DNA of 41,502 nucleotides from Pirellulales bacterium (lineage in GTDB: Bacteria > Planctomycetota > Planctomycetia > Pirellulales > JACPPG01), in contig DASYDW010000047.1 of the NCBI GenBank assembly GCA_036499395.1, positions 1-41,502 of the forward strand, in the 5' to 3' direction. Below, piece after piece: positions 25,678 through 35,330 of the stretch (the first letter of the stretch is position 1; each line of letters opens with the position of its first letter). Below the pieces are notes generated by a model. That model searched no databases and was not told where the DNA came from. It worked only from the letters and a program-made list of their open reading frames with translations. The position numbers and the translations under genes are program-made.

Positions 25678-28600
25678 CTACGACTGGTCGGCATCCCGAT
25701 CAGTGCTTTTCACGGCACTGAACGTGTCGTTCGATAGGGTCGCCAGCAGCCAATCGTTCGAGCTGTCCGCATCGCCGGGCAAGCCGTTCGCGTTGGTACT
25801 TAACACCGAGTTATTGTTCAGTAGTGGCGTGCCAGACTGCAGGTTCGTGCTGCCTGTTGCAGGCATAGCGCCGGCGATGCCGGCGATTTCCACCGCCAAC
25901 GCGTCAGGCGATGCCCAACCGATGGCGTGCAAATCGAGCGACGTTGCCACCGCCGACGGCGCCGCGGTCAGCAAGCTCATCGCGAGCGAATCGTCCGCCA
26001 AAGTATCCGTAGCGCTGGCGCTAGCCGAAGTGTTTGCAGCCGAAGCAGATGCATCGCCCGGCGTCGAAGCCGCTGTCATTGATGACACTGCCGCCGAAGC
26101 AACCGCCGCCGTGGCTGGGCCCACGGTGATGTTCCAGTTTGTTCCATCCGAGACCAGGGTCACACTCTGACCGGCCGCCAGGCTGATCGATGCTTGTCCC
26201 GCGCCACCACCGGCGGGCACGATATCGGTTCCGGCATCGGCATTAATCGTCGCCGCGCCGGATCCGCCATTATTGATGACGGCCTGCAAATTCGCCGCCG
26301 CCACGACCGGAGGCATGACGAGCGTGCTGGTCGTTCCCGATATCGCAACGTTCGACGAAGTGATGTACGTCGTCGACTTAGTGTTGACCGTCTGCTGCAG
26401 CGGAGAGAGCAACCCCGTCAGACCGGCGCGCTGCATCATCATCGCACGCAACACGGCTCCGTCCGCGGGGCTATTGGCCACGCCATAAGCCAGGACGTCA
26501 CCGTAAACGGTCGTCGAGCCGAGCGTCGTGAACGATTGGTAGGACCCGTTATCGTAGAAACCGTTGAGCATCTGAGCGCTGCGCCCGCTAGCCAATTGGG
26601 TCCAGCCCTCAGGCGCAGAGCCGGCACCACCATCGCTGACGTACACCTGCTGTTGTGCGCCATTTACATACGAGCGCCACGCTCCTTGCACGGCGCCGCC
26701 ACCGGGTATGGCGTCGATGTCGGCCCATTCAAACGACAGGTGCTCGCCCGGGCTCAAATAGTAGTTCCCGGCAATCGGCGATTTGGTGCTGTAGTTTACG
26801 TTCATGATCGATGCGTGCGGCGTCTGATTACCGTAGCCAGTGCCGTTTCCAGCCGTATCGTTGATCCGCAACATCGGGGTATAAACGTTGGCGACGTTGT
26901 CATTCGACGGACCGTCGTAACCCGGCATGAAGATGCGCTCGGCGTTTGGTTGCGAATCCGTATCGGCCGAGGACGACAGGAAGAAATCTTCGTTATTGGT
27001 CAGGTTCTGATCGATAACCACGTTTTGGAAGATCGCTCCGGTGGCCGAGTTTGCCATCCAACCCGGGGTGCCGTTGTACAACCATTGCCACTGGCCGAAG
27101 ATCACTCCCGGAGATCCAGTTCCCAGGGCGTTCGGATCGTAGGTCGGCTCGCGCATCCGCTTCATTTGAAACACGGCTGCCGGACCGTCGCCCGCGTAGA
27201 AAGTGCCCAGCACGCCCGACTTGTCGGTCCAGGAGATCACTTGCAGTTTATTGCCGACCGTCGAATTGTCATTTGACGACGGCGTCAGGTTCCAGCCGTT
27301 GCCGCTGATGTCATTGCGGATGCCGGCGCTCTCGGTGAGGGCCCAATACATGGTCGGCGAAGCGAGATTGCTTCCACCTGCGGCGCTATTGTCAGGCAAC
27401 TGATTCGGCGCCGTGATCGTCAATCCGGCGCCGCCGCTCCACAAGCTATTGATGTCACTCTGGTTGAACGCGACGTTGTCCCAGACGCCCCAATCCTCGA
27501 GTCGCATCGACATGTTCGTCGTGGCCCCGGCGTTGCCGAGCGTCAGCTTGTCGGTGCTGGCCGTATCGTTTTGCAGTGTGCTGGGAAGCACAGTGCCGTT
27601 GGGGGATAAAATCGGAAGTTGCGTGCCGTCGACCCAGATCGACAGTTTACCGCCGTCGGTAGCCTGGCTGCCGTCGAATTTGACGGCGATGAAATAATCA
27701 TGGCCGGAACTGAACGCGGTCCCGCCGGGGCCAGAGGCCGTGTAGACCGACTTGATGCTATTCTTTCCGGTCCAAATCGAGAACTGCAAAAGTGCGTTAT
27801 GCGCACCTCCCGTCAGACTGAGCGAAAACACACCGTTGCCGCCGCCGATTTCGCTCTGGGCGATGATGACTTGCGAGCTGCTGAAAGTATCGCCCGCCGT
27901 GTTGTTGAAATAAACCCAGCCGGCGAAGGAGAACTCGCTGTGCGTGGCGAAATTGTAGCTGCTGGTGCCCGCCGCGGTATTGAGCGACTGCTGCGATGAA
28001 CCGACCAAATACGCGCTCGATCGCAAGTTCAAGGTCGACAAATCGGTCGGATCAAGCCACAGTTGCAAGCCGGGTACGTCCGCGGGCGTAACCGTGCCGG
28101 TCGTGACGTTGATCGCGACGCTTTGCGTGGCCGTCTGCGGCGTGTTGGAAATGGTATGCCCCTGATCACTGACCGTGGCGTCAAGGGTATCCGTGCCTGT
28201 GAAGCTGGCGTTCGGCGTGTAAATCACACCGTTAACGTTCGTCAACGTGGCGTTGAGCGCCGCCAGTGGCGCAGTGATGGTCACCGTGCCTGTGCCGTTT
28301 TGCGCGATTTGCGAGCTTTGCAGTCCACCACTGACCACGGTCGAGACGGCAATCGTGCCGCCGGTCACTGTGAGCGTGAGCTGCACAGTGCTCGTGCCGG
28401 GCGACAGCGAGGCGTCGGCGACCGACAGACCAGCGATCGGCAGATCGAGCGTTTGCTTGATCGTGAGCGGGCCTGTCGGCAGGGTCACACTGGGCGGACC
28501 AAGAGTGACTGAGAATCCGCCGGCGCTAGCCGTGGCCGAACGGCCGCCTTGATCGGTAACCGTCACGGAGAATGTCTGGCCGGTAAGAACCTGGCCGTAC

Positions 28601-31600
28601 GTGTACGAGAGTTGCACGTCGAATCCGCCGTTGACGTTAGCCACGATCTGGCCGTTCGCGCCTGCCGTGCTGGTGAGCGTCTTCCTATTGCCGTCGCCGA
28701 GCGTGATGGTCGCCGTGTAGTTCGCCGCCTTGGCAGTGGGATCGGAATCTGTGAAGTGGAAGACGACGACGTTCGTAAACGGCACACCGGCGATCGCAAC
28801 CGGCGGCGACAGCACAGGCGCGGCGACGCTGATCGACGCGCTGCCGGTCGTCGTTTGCGGCAAACCGGAAATCGTGTTTCCCAGATCGCTCATCGTGACG
28901 CCGAGCGTGTCCGTCCCGGAATAGCCTGACGCGGCCGTGTAGATGACACCACCGGTGGCAGCGAGCGTGGCGTTAATCGCGGACAGGGGGGCCGTGATCG
29001 TTACGTTGCCTGTGCCGTTCGAGGTTATCTGGTTGCTCTGCAAACCGCCGGCGACAGTCGTCGAGAGATTGATCTTTCCGTGAGCCGTGGCTAGCGAGAG
29101 TTGCACGTTGCTCGAGCTCGATAGCAGACCACCGTCAGCCACTGAAATCCCACTAATCGGCAGGCCAAGCCCCGCGGTAATCGTTCCCAAGTTGTCGGGG
29201 ACGACGACGCTGGGGGGACCAAACGTGACCGCAAAGTTGTTTGTGCTGGCCGTCGCCGATTGCCCTTGCTGATCGGTGACGGTTACCGCGAACGTTTGCC
29301 CGCTGATGACACCGCCATAGGTGTACGAGAGTTGCACGTCGAAGCCGCCGTTCCCCGTCGCCACGATCTGGCCGTTCGGGCCGGGGGTGCCCGTTAGCGT
29401 TACCGTGTGGCCGTCTCCCAGCGTGACTAGCGCCGAGTAATTGGCAGCCGTGGCGCTCGGATCAGAATTCGAGAAGTGGAACACCGGCACGTTGCTGATC
29501 GCGACCCCGGCGCTGGCCGCGGGCGGCGACAGCACAGGCGCCATGACATGGATCGACGTGCTGCTGGAGACGGTCTGCGGTATGCCTGAGACCGTGTTCC
29601 CCAGGTCGCTGATCGTGGCCGTGAGCGTGGCCGTGCCAGCGAAGCCCGTGACGGGGCAGTACAGCACTCCTCCAGCGGCGGCCAGCGTGGCATTGATCGC
29701 GGCCAAGGGTGCCGTGATGGTAACGGTGCCACTGTCGTTATTCGAGATCTGTGAGCTTTGCAGGCCGCCCGCAACGTTAGTGCTGAGTTCGACAAAGCCA
29801 GAGTTCGCGGCCAAAGTGAGTTGCACGTTGCTCGTATTCGACAAGAGCGCGCTGTCGGCCACGGACATCCCGCTGATCGGCAGATCGATTGCCGACGAGA
29901 TCGTCAGGGGACTCGCAGGGACCGTAATGCTGGGTGGAGACAGGAACGTTTCGACATCCGCCGTCTTCACGCGATTGCCGACATCCTGATTGGGCGACAG
30001 GAACAACCAGTTCGGCTTGCCATTGGTGTCGCTGTACAACTGGTCCGCGGCGCCGTCCCCCACCACGGTCACACCAGGCTGCAGATAATTAGTGCTATTT
30101 GCGCCTGTGGTGTTGCCGGTCCCGCTGATGTCGGCAACCTTCACGGCGAGCGTATCCGTCGACGTCCACTCTGCCAGGATCGATTGCAAGGCCGCCAGGT
30201 TCAAGGTCGTCGTGTCACCGATCAGGATGCTGCCGTGTCCACCTTCGGCGCCGTCGGTGATTTGCGAAGCGTAGATCGTATCGTTGCCACCATTGCCGAC
30301 GATCAGGTTCTGGCCCCCTTCGCCGCCGTTGCCGGTGGGATTGGGCCCGAAGCTGCCGTAGATCGTGTCGTTCCCGGTCCCTCCGATGATCAGATTCGCC
30401 CCGCCGGTAGAACCTTTTCGCGCGTTGATGCTGTTGCCGTAGATCGTGTTATTGCCGTTACCGGCAATGATCACGTTGCTACCTTGCTTGCCTTCGCCGC
30501 CGTTTGAGCCGCCGATGAGAATGTCACCGGCGCTACCGCCGTAGATCGTGTTATTACCGAAGCCACCGTCGAACGTGGCCTGCGTGGTCAACAGTCCGCG
30601 CGCGTCGAGCACGTCGTTGCCGTTATTGCCGCTGGCCACGACCCGCCCCGTGATACCGGTGAAATCGAGCGTATTGTTGACGGCCGCCCCGTTAAGCTGA
30701 GTTTCATGGATACGAATCGTGGTGCCCGAGATCTGATTAAACTGCACCACGTCCGCGCCGCCGCTGCCACCCCACACGAGGTCGACAAGCGACGGATTTT
30801 GCGTATCGGGGCGCAGTTGCTCGGCATCCACATGCACCACTTGAGTCGCAATCTGGCTTACCCCGCCCGATTGATCGACCGCGGTGACGGCCACGCTCAC
30901 CTGCCCGGCAACGTTAAAGCCGTGCGTGACTTGCGTGCCGGAGAGCGCGGTAATGATTTGCGCCGGCGAGCCGTCTCCCCAGTTGATCGTGAATTTGAAC
31001 CCGGCCAACTCATCCGCGTTGACGTCGTTGGCCGTGAGCGTATAGGTGTTCGTCTCGCCGCGCAACGCCGTTGTCGGGCCTGAAATGCTAACCACGGGCG
31101 GAACATCAATGATGGTCAGCGTCGTGGCCGTCGAGTCGCCGATCTCGTTGTTAGAATCCGTGGCGCTCAGCCGCACGTTCAGCGTGCCTGCCGCGCCGAT
31201 CCCCAGCGCTTCCAATTGAGCCCAACTCAGCGTCGGCGACGCGCCGGTGGCATCGCCGTAAACGCCATCGCCATTCAGATCCCACGAATAGTTGTAGGGA
31301 TCGTCGCCTCCGGTCGCTAAGCCCGAGAGCGTTAAAGGCTGTCCCTGGGAAATCGTGTATGGCCCCCCGGCCGAGACTTGGACCTGTGAAATGTTGCCGA
31401 AGTTGTCACCCGTGACCGTGATCGGCGCCGTGACATTGATCGTGTACGCGCCGCTGGCGGGCGAGGAGAGCGTCGAATAGCCGGTGGGAAGCTGGCGAAT
31501 CGTGTGCGTGCCCGCCGTCAGATTTGCGAACTGATACAGACCGTCGTTTCCTGTTAGATCAAAGGGTTCGCCGGCGTTGGTCGTGATTTTCAATGACCAG

Positions 31601-34134
31601 CTATCCAGAGTGCCGCTATTGCCCGAGACGGTATCGGACACCAGCAGCTTCCAGGTACCGTTGGGATTCTTGCCATTCAGCGCCGATAGCACGCTGGCCG
31701 GCTTGAACGATCCCGTGAACGGGGCCGTGCCGCTGCCGATGGCCTTGATGGCCTGATCGTCGAGCGTGGTATTGATGAAGTTCGCGCCGCTGCCGCCGCT
31801 GTGATTGATCAACGGGACATAAGTGCCGTCCGGGCTGATCAACGTGACGTTCAGATCGGAATCGTTCGTATGATGCAGCGTCAAGCTGACATTGATGTCC
31901 GTGATCGCGCCCGCGAGTCCCGTTGCCACGGCCGTGGACAGCGTGGTCGCCATGTCAGCAACCGTTTGCGGCGTGCTGTTCGAGTTGACGGTATAGACCG
32001 AAGTCGAGTCGTACTGGCCGTTATTGTTCAGATCGTCGTAGACGGCCCACGGTAGCGCGATCTCGCCGGGATCGAGCGCTCCGTCGCCGTCGCTGTCGAT
32101 GTACATCTCGCCCGAGACGCTCGACCCCAATTCGGCAAAATCTTGAGCGGCGACGTTCATGCCCGTGGTCAACGTGACGACATTGCTGCCACTCGCGGGC
32201 GCCGTTTGCGTGAAGCCCGTGGGCGGAATCGCGACGATGTTATAAGTGCCAGGCGCCGCGTTGCGAAACAGGTAGACGCCATCCCCATCGGTCGTGGTCG
32301 TCGGTTCACTGGCCGTGAGAATGCTTAGCGACCAGTTAACGAGCGTGCCGGTATTGCCCGTCACGGTGTCCGTGACGACCAGTTGCCAGGTGCCTTGCGC
32401 ATTCAGTCCGGTGAACGACGCCAGCGACGTGCCGGACGGCCGAAAGCTACCAGTAAACGGGGCAGCGCCACTGCTGATGGCCGTGCCGGACTGATCGTCG
32501 AACGTGGTGTTGGTATAGTTCGCGCCGTTGCCGCCGCCGTGATTAATCAACACGACGCTAACGCCGGAGGGGCTGATCAGCGTAACTCCCAGGTTCGAGT
32601 CGCGCGTATGATTGATGGTGAGATTGACGTTCAGATCCATGATCGATCCGGCCAGCCCGCCGACGGTCAAAGTCGATACGAGGCTGCCCGATCCGTCGGG
32701 AATCGCGAGTGGCGAGGGGATCGAGGCCGCCGTGGTGGTCACGGCCGGTGGATCGAGCACACCGTTGCCGTTCAGATCGTCGAAGACGGTCCAGCCGGCC
32801 AGGCCCGTTTCGTTGTTATCGAGCACGCCGTCGTTGTTGGCGTCGCTGAACACGGTTCCCGAAAGATTCGAGGCCGTGACCAACGCCGGCGCGATCAGAT
32901 TGGCGACCGGACTGCCGCGCCCTGTCACCAGGTCGTACCCGGCGCCCGCGTTGAAGCCGTTGCTGCCGCTGAGAATGTCGTGGAAGTCGCTGCTGGGCAG
33001 GCCGTACAGCGCCGGCAGAGTGCCGCTGCGACCGTCGAGCGTCGGCAACCCGGCCGTGGCGCGCCCCTGATCGGCAATTGCGATCAGCGCCGCCCAACTG
33101 GGGGCCGAAAAGCTGGTGCCGCCGATCCTCGTCCAGGGAGTCGTGGTGCCGTTGTTGTACGAATCATAGATCGACGCGCCGGTCGCGGGATTGGCGTCGA
33201 ACGATACGTCGGGAGTCGTACGGAACACCGTGCTCTGCGTGACCACGCCCGACTGGTAACCCACCGAGGGTTGCTGCGTGCTGATGCCACCGCCCGATCC
33301 AGACCAGCCCGTTTCGCTAGAGATGTTGTTCGATGAATTCAGGGTCAGCGTCGTTCCGCCAACGGCCAGCACGTTCGGTGAATAAGCCGGGTATTCGCCG
33401 GGCGCGCCGTTGTCGCCGGTCGATGCGATAAACGTAATCGGCGTATGGCCGGCCGGCGTCGTATATAGGCTGTCGTCGGGAAACGATTCAGCGCTGCCGA
33501 AGCTCATCGAAACGACCGACACGCCGGGATAATTGCGAGCGAAGTTCGTGGCCGTCCGCAGATCGATGCCGTTGGTATTGGCTTCGACCAGCAGGATGTT
33601 GGCCTGCGGCGCCAGCGCATGCGACCATTCCACGTCGAGCGCCGTTTCCACTTCCCAATTGTTTCCGCCAGGACCGGCCGGATCGGCCGTGGGATAATGC
33701 GTTGAGCCATCCTGGGCGACACGGATGAAACTCGGCGGAGCGGCGATGCCATAAAACGCGTCGAAGGCCGCCAGGTCATGCGCGATCGTGGGCGTGTCGT
33801 AAGCATCAACGATGGCGATCGTTTGCCCCGCGCCAGTTCCCACGATGCCGCCGCTGAACAAGATCTGATCGTAGCCGTACGCATGTGCGACCTGGGCTGG
33901 CGCAAGCCCAGTTGGTCCCGCGCTGCCATTGGGCTGCGATGTATTGTCGGAACGATCGATTTCAACGTTCGGGAAGTACAGGCCCGAAGCCACATACGCG
34001 GGCAGTGGCGTCGTCGAGAGATCGATGGCCAACAGCCAACGCACCTCCAAAGCCTCGACCATGGTGGTGCGAACGGTTATCGGCTTTCGTCGCGCGGCAA
34101 GTCGCGCGACACGGCGACCACGATCCAACTTCAT
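25678..34134 (-). CDS. Giant modular surface protein with S53 (sedolisin) peptidase domain
   Basis: The 2818-residue product is exported or surface-bound. Residues 25-37 (MVEALEVRWLLAI) match the planctomycete LEPR-xLL-type N-terminal motif. Residues 70-420 are a sedolisin domain: Glu163 and Asp167 (ExxxD), oxyanion Asp241 (STGD), nucleophile Ser341 (GGTSFSAP), and Ca-site Asp386 with GYDLVTGRGSP. No pro-kumamolisin domain is present. Residues 425-914 hold two SdrD_B-like domains, each interrupted by a P/homoB domain. PKD-like domains follow (915-1105), then RTX-like glycine repeats (1165-1305) and a planctomycete module (1320-1392). Next come two and a half copies of a 240-residue repeat (1400-2012), a LamG-like domain (2035-2235), an unassigned region (to 2600) and a second copy of the 1320 module at the C-terminus. 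It probably digests protein outside the cell while bound to the surface or a polymer. AAGG lies 8 nt before the ATG. Confidence 0.92.
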   Translation of the reverse strand: MKLDRGRRVARLAARRKPITVRTTMVEALEVRWLLAIDLSTTPLPAYVASGLYFPNVEIDRSDNTSQPNGSAGPTGLAPAQVAHAYGYDQILFSGGIVGTGAGQTIAIVDAYDTPTIAHDLAAFDAFYGIAAPPSFIRVAQDGSTHYPTADPAGPGGNNWEVETALDVEWSHALAPQANILLVEANTNGIDLRTATNFARNYPGVSVVSMSFGSAESFPDDSLYTTPAGHTPITFIASTGDNGAPGEYPAYSPNVLAVGGTTLTLNSSNNISSETGWSGSGGGISTQQPSVGYQSGVVTQSTVFRTTPDVSFDANPATGASIYDSYNNGTTTPWTRIGGTSFSAPSWAALIAIADQGRATAGLPTLDGRSGTLPALYGLPSSDFHDILSGSNGFNAGAGYDLVTGRGSPVANLIAPALVTASNLSGTVFSDANNDGVLDNNETGLAGWTVFDDLNGNGVLDPPAVTTTAASIPSPLAIPDGSGSLVSTLTVGGLAGSIMDLNVNLTINHTRDSNLGVTLISPSGVSVVLINHGGGNGANYTNTTFDDQSGTAISSGAAPFTGSFRPSGTSLASFTGLNAQGTWQLVVTDTVTGNTGTLVNWSLSILTASEPTTTTDGDGVYLFRNAAPGTYNIVAIPPTGFTQTAPASGSNVVTLTTGMNVAAQDFAELGSSVSGEMYIDSDGDGALDPGEIALPWAVYDDLNNNGQYDSTSVYTVNSNSTPQTVADMATTLSTAVATGLAGAITDINVSLTLHHTNDSDLNVTLISPDGTYVPLINHSGGSGANFINTTLDDQAIKAIGSGTAPFTGSFKPASVLSALNGKNPNGTWKLLVSDTVSGNSGTLDSWSLKITTNAGEPFDLTGNDGLYQFANLTAGTHTIRQLPTGYSTLSSPASGAYTINVTAPITVTGDNFGNISQVQVSAGGPYTISQGQPLTLSGLATGGDDPYNYSWDLNGDGVYGDATGASPTLSWAQLEALGIGAAGTLNVRLSATDSNNEIGDSTATTLTIIDVPPVVSISGPTTALRGETNTYTLTANDVNADELAGFKFTINWGDGSPAQIITALSGTQVTHGFNVAGQVSVAVTAVDQSGGVSQIATQVVHVDAEQLRPDTQNPSLVDLVWGGSGGADVVQFNQISGTTIRIHETQLNGAAVNNTLDFTGITGRVVASGNNGNDVLDARGLLTTQATFDGGFGNNTIYGGSAGDILIGGSNGGEGKQGSNVIIAGNGNNTIYGNSINARKGSTGGANLIIGGTGNDTIYGSFGPNPTGNGGEGGQNLIVGNGGNDTIYASQITDGAEGGHGSILIGDTTTLNLAALQSILAEWTSTDTLAVKVADISGTGNTTGANSTNYLQPGVTVVGDGAADQLYSDTNGKPNWLFLSPNQDVGNRVKTADVETFLSPPSITVPASPLTISSAIDLPISGMSVADSALLSNTSNVQLTLAANSGFVELSTNVAGGLQSSQISNNDSGTVTITAPLAAINATLAAAGGVLYCPVTGFAGTATLTATISDLGNTVSGIPQTVSSSTSIHVMAPVLSPPAASAGVAISNVPVFHFSNSDPSATAANYSALVTLGDGHTVTLTGTPGPNGQIVATGNGGFDVQLSYTYGGVISGQTFAVTVTDQQGQSATASTNNFAVTFGPPSVVVPDNLGTITAGLGLPISGISVADGGLLSSSSNVQLSLATAHGKINLSTTVAGGLQSNQITSNGTGNVTITAPLSAINATLAATGGVIYTAASGYSGTDTLGVTMSDLGNTISGLPQTTTGSASISVAAPVLSPPVAIAGVPFTNVVVFHFTDSDPTAKAANYTATITLGDGNRKTLTSTAGANGQIVANVNGGFDVQLSYTYGQVLTGQTFSVTVTDQGGRSATASAGGFSVTLGPPSVTLPTGPLTIKQTLDLPIAGLSVADASLSPGTSTVQLTLTVTGGTIAVSTVVSGGLQSSQIAQNGTGTVTITAPLAALNATLTNVNGVIYTPNASFTGTDTLDATVSDQGHTISNTPQTATQSVAINVTTGTVTPADVPGLQLWLDPTDLSTLNLRSSAYLVGSSQQSLNTAAGTSSYNFATHSEFSFAGWVYFNNTAGDTFSSSQVIIAQSEIGGGNGVFSLSLTGGAHNALLQFSIWTGKNSIKSVYTASGPGGTAFSSGHDYFIAVKFDGSQATDGGKLSIWVDGTQLPILSPNGTVLPSTLQNDTASTDKLTLGNAGATTNMSMRLEDWGVWDNVAFNQSDINSLWSGGAGLTITAPNQLPDNSAAGGSNLASPTMYWALTESAGIRNDISGNGWNLTPSSNDNSTVGNKLQVISWTDKSGVLGTFYAGDGPAAVFQMKRMREPTYDPNALGTGSPGVIFGQWQWLYNGTPGWMANSATGAIFQNVVIDQNLTNNEDFFLSSSADTDSQPNAERIFMPGYDGPSNDNVANVYTPMLRINDTAGNGTGYGNQTPHASIMNVNYSTKSPIAGNYYLSPGEHLSFEWADIDAIPGGGAVQGAWRSYVNGAQQQVYVSDGGAGSAPEGWTQLASGRSAQMLNGFYDNGSYQSFTTLGSTTVYGDVLAYGVANSPADGAVLRAMMMQRAGLTGLLSPLQQTVNTKSTTYITSSNVAISGTTSTLVMPPVVAAANLQAVINNGGSGAATINADAGTDIVPAGGGAGQASISLAAGQSVTLVSDGTNWNITVGPATAAVASAAVSSMTAASTPGDASASAANTSASASATDTLADDSLAMSLLTAAPSAVATSLDLHAIGWASPDALAVEIAGIAGAMPATGSTNLQSGTPLLNNNSVLSTNANGLPGDADSSNDWLLATLSNDTFSAVKSTDRDADQS

Positions 34135-34440
34135 GAGTCAGCCTTTTGGTTCCACCAGAGACCGGGGCGCGCCGCGGCATAAAAATCCGACGAGATGGCG
34201 CACTGCTAGCCTGGACCAGTCAGTCCTGGCCGGGCCCCCCCTTCCCCTGGTTCGCACTGTAAATTCACGCTCCGGGATAGTCAACCAAAAAGGGGGGGCT
34301 GGGCACTGGCACGAGTGAGTCCAGGTGCCCCTGCGCACCCATCAGAGGGGAGTCTTGCGCACTTCGATCCTCGAAGGCACGGCGAGACGCCGATGCACGA
34401 AGTAGAGAATCCAAGGCCCGCGTATCTGCAAGGCTTGTTC
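34135..34440. other. Intergenic region upstream of the giant gene
   Basis: The gap between the PhyH stop and the giant gene start holds the promoter listed separately and, further upstream, a run of seven G residues on the plus strand next to an A-run. I see no small gene and no hairpin terminator for the PhyH transcript. Confidence 0.5.
34256..34284 (-). promoter_or_regulatory. Sigma-70-type promoter for the giant surface protein
   Basis: On the minus strand, TTGACT and TACAGT are separated by exactly 17 nt. The expected start of transcription is near 34249, giving a leader of about 115 nt before the ATG at 34134. This is the best promoter match in the window and it lies in the only gap upstream of the gene. 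Confidence 0.55.
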
Positions 34441-35325
34441 CTAGCTCGGCTCGTACAAGAGCGGAAAGAATTGGCCGCTCATCGGCTGGCCGGCGGGGAT
34501 GGCTGGGACGCCGGACAGCAGAGGTTCATCCGATCCTGAGCGTACTCCGTCGCGAAAGGCATTCACCACCACGGCGCGGCGCGGTCGTTCGGTGCGATTT
34601 TCGTATGAGCCGTGGATCATCAAGGGATGGTGGAACGCGCACTCCCCCTTCTTCAACTCGATCGCCTTCGGCTGGAACTGCGCCAGTTGCTCGGGCGTCA
34701 GCACCTCGCGAATCGACTCCATGCCGCCGGCCAATTGCGGCGCCGGCAGCAGGTCCCAGCGATGGCTGCCCGGAATGTATTGCAGGCAACCGTTGTCACG
34801 GTCGGCGTCGTCCAGGCCGATCCAACACGTCAGATGTGCCATCGGCTGGGTGCGTGTCCAATACGAATAGTCCTGATGCCACGCGACCACACCGCCATGC
34901 TTGGCCGGCTTGCAGAACAACTGATCGTGCCAAAAGCGGACCGCCCCGCCGAACAACTGCGAAGCCGGCACGGTGAACGCCGGATGCCACAGCAGATCGT
35001 GAAAGCCCGGCGTGATGCGCCACGCCCCCAGCGCGTGAAACAATACGCGCGCCGGATCGGCCGATTCGTTCGAGTGGTATTCGTAGAACAGTTCATGCCC
35101 GGGGCAGGCCGGGTTGAACAAGCCCGCCAGTTCTCCGCGCAGCGCCTCGACCTGCGCGTCGTCCAGAATCTTCACACCAGCCAGGTAGCCGTACTGGTGA
35201 AAGAACGCGACTTGGTCGTCGCTCAGCTTGTAGCGCTCGGTGTCGGCCGGCCTCTCGATTCGCGGAAAAAGATCCGAGATCGGCTCCGGTCGCGTTGAAA
35301 GGTCGATCGCCGTCGGAGTTGCCAT
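34441..35325 (-). CDS. Phytanoyl-CoA dioxygenase (PhyH) family oxygenase
   Basis: The start is ATG 35325, five bases after the lpdA stop, with a GGAGG inside the end of lpdA; the frame's upstream extension overlaps lpdA and is rejected. The 294-residue product is a non-heme Fe(II)/2-oxoglutarate oxygenase. It has [17 protein letters not shown] near the N-terminus, the iron-binding His150-x-Asp152 in [17 protein letters not shown], the distal His238 (LMIHGS), and Arg249/250 (RRAVVVNAF), placed to hold 2-oxoglutarate. Members hydroxylate lipids or small metabolites; the substrate is unknown. The overlap-level spacing implies translational coupling to lpdA. One speculative reading is shared use of 2-oxoglutarate, which dehydrogenase complexes also consume. 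Confidence 0.92.
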   Translation of the reverse strand: MATPTAIDLSTRPEPISDLFPRIERPADTERYKLSDDQVAFFHQYGYLAGVKILDDAQVEALRGELAGLFNPACPGHELFYEYHSNESADPARVLFHALGAWRITPGFHDLLWHPAFTVPASQLFGGAVRFWHDQLFCKPAKHGGVVAWHQDYSYWTRTQPMAHLTCWIGLDDADRDNGCLQYIPGSHRWDLLPAPQLAGGMESIREVLTPEQLAQFQPKAIELKKGECAFHHPLMIHGSYENRTERPRRAVVVNAFRDGVRSGSDEPLLSGVPAIPAGQPMSGQFFPLLYEPS

Positions 35326-35330
35326 CGCGA

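Noticed and set aside
28101..29937. The 720-bp periodicity as an assembly artefact or mobile repeat
   Set aside because: The copies are clearly diverged at the DNA and protein level, and the frame is preserved throughout, so this is an old coding duplication.
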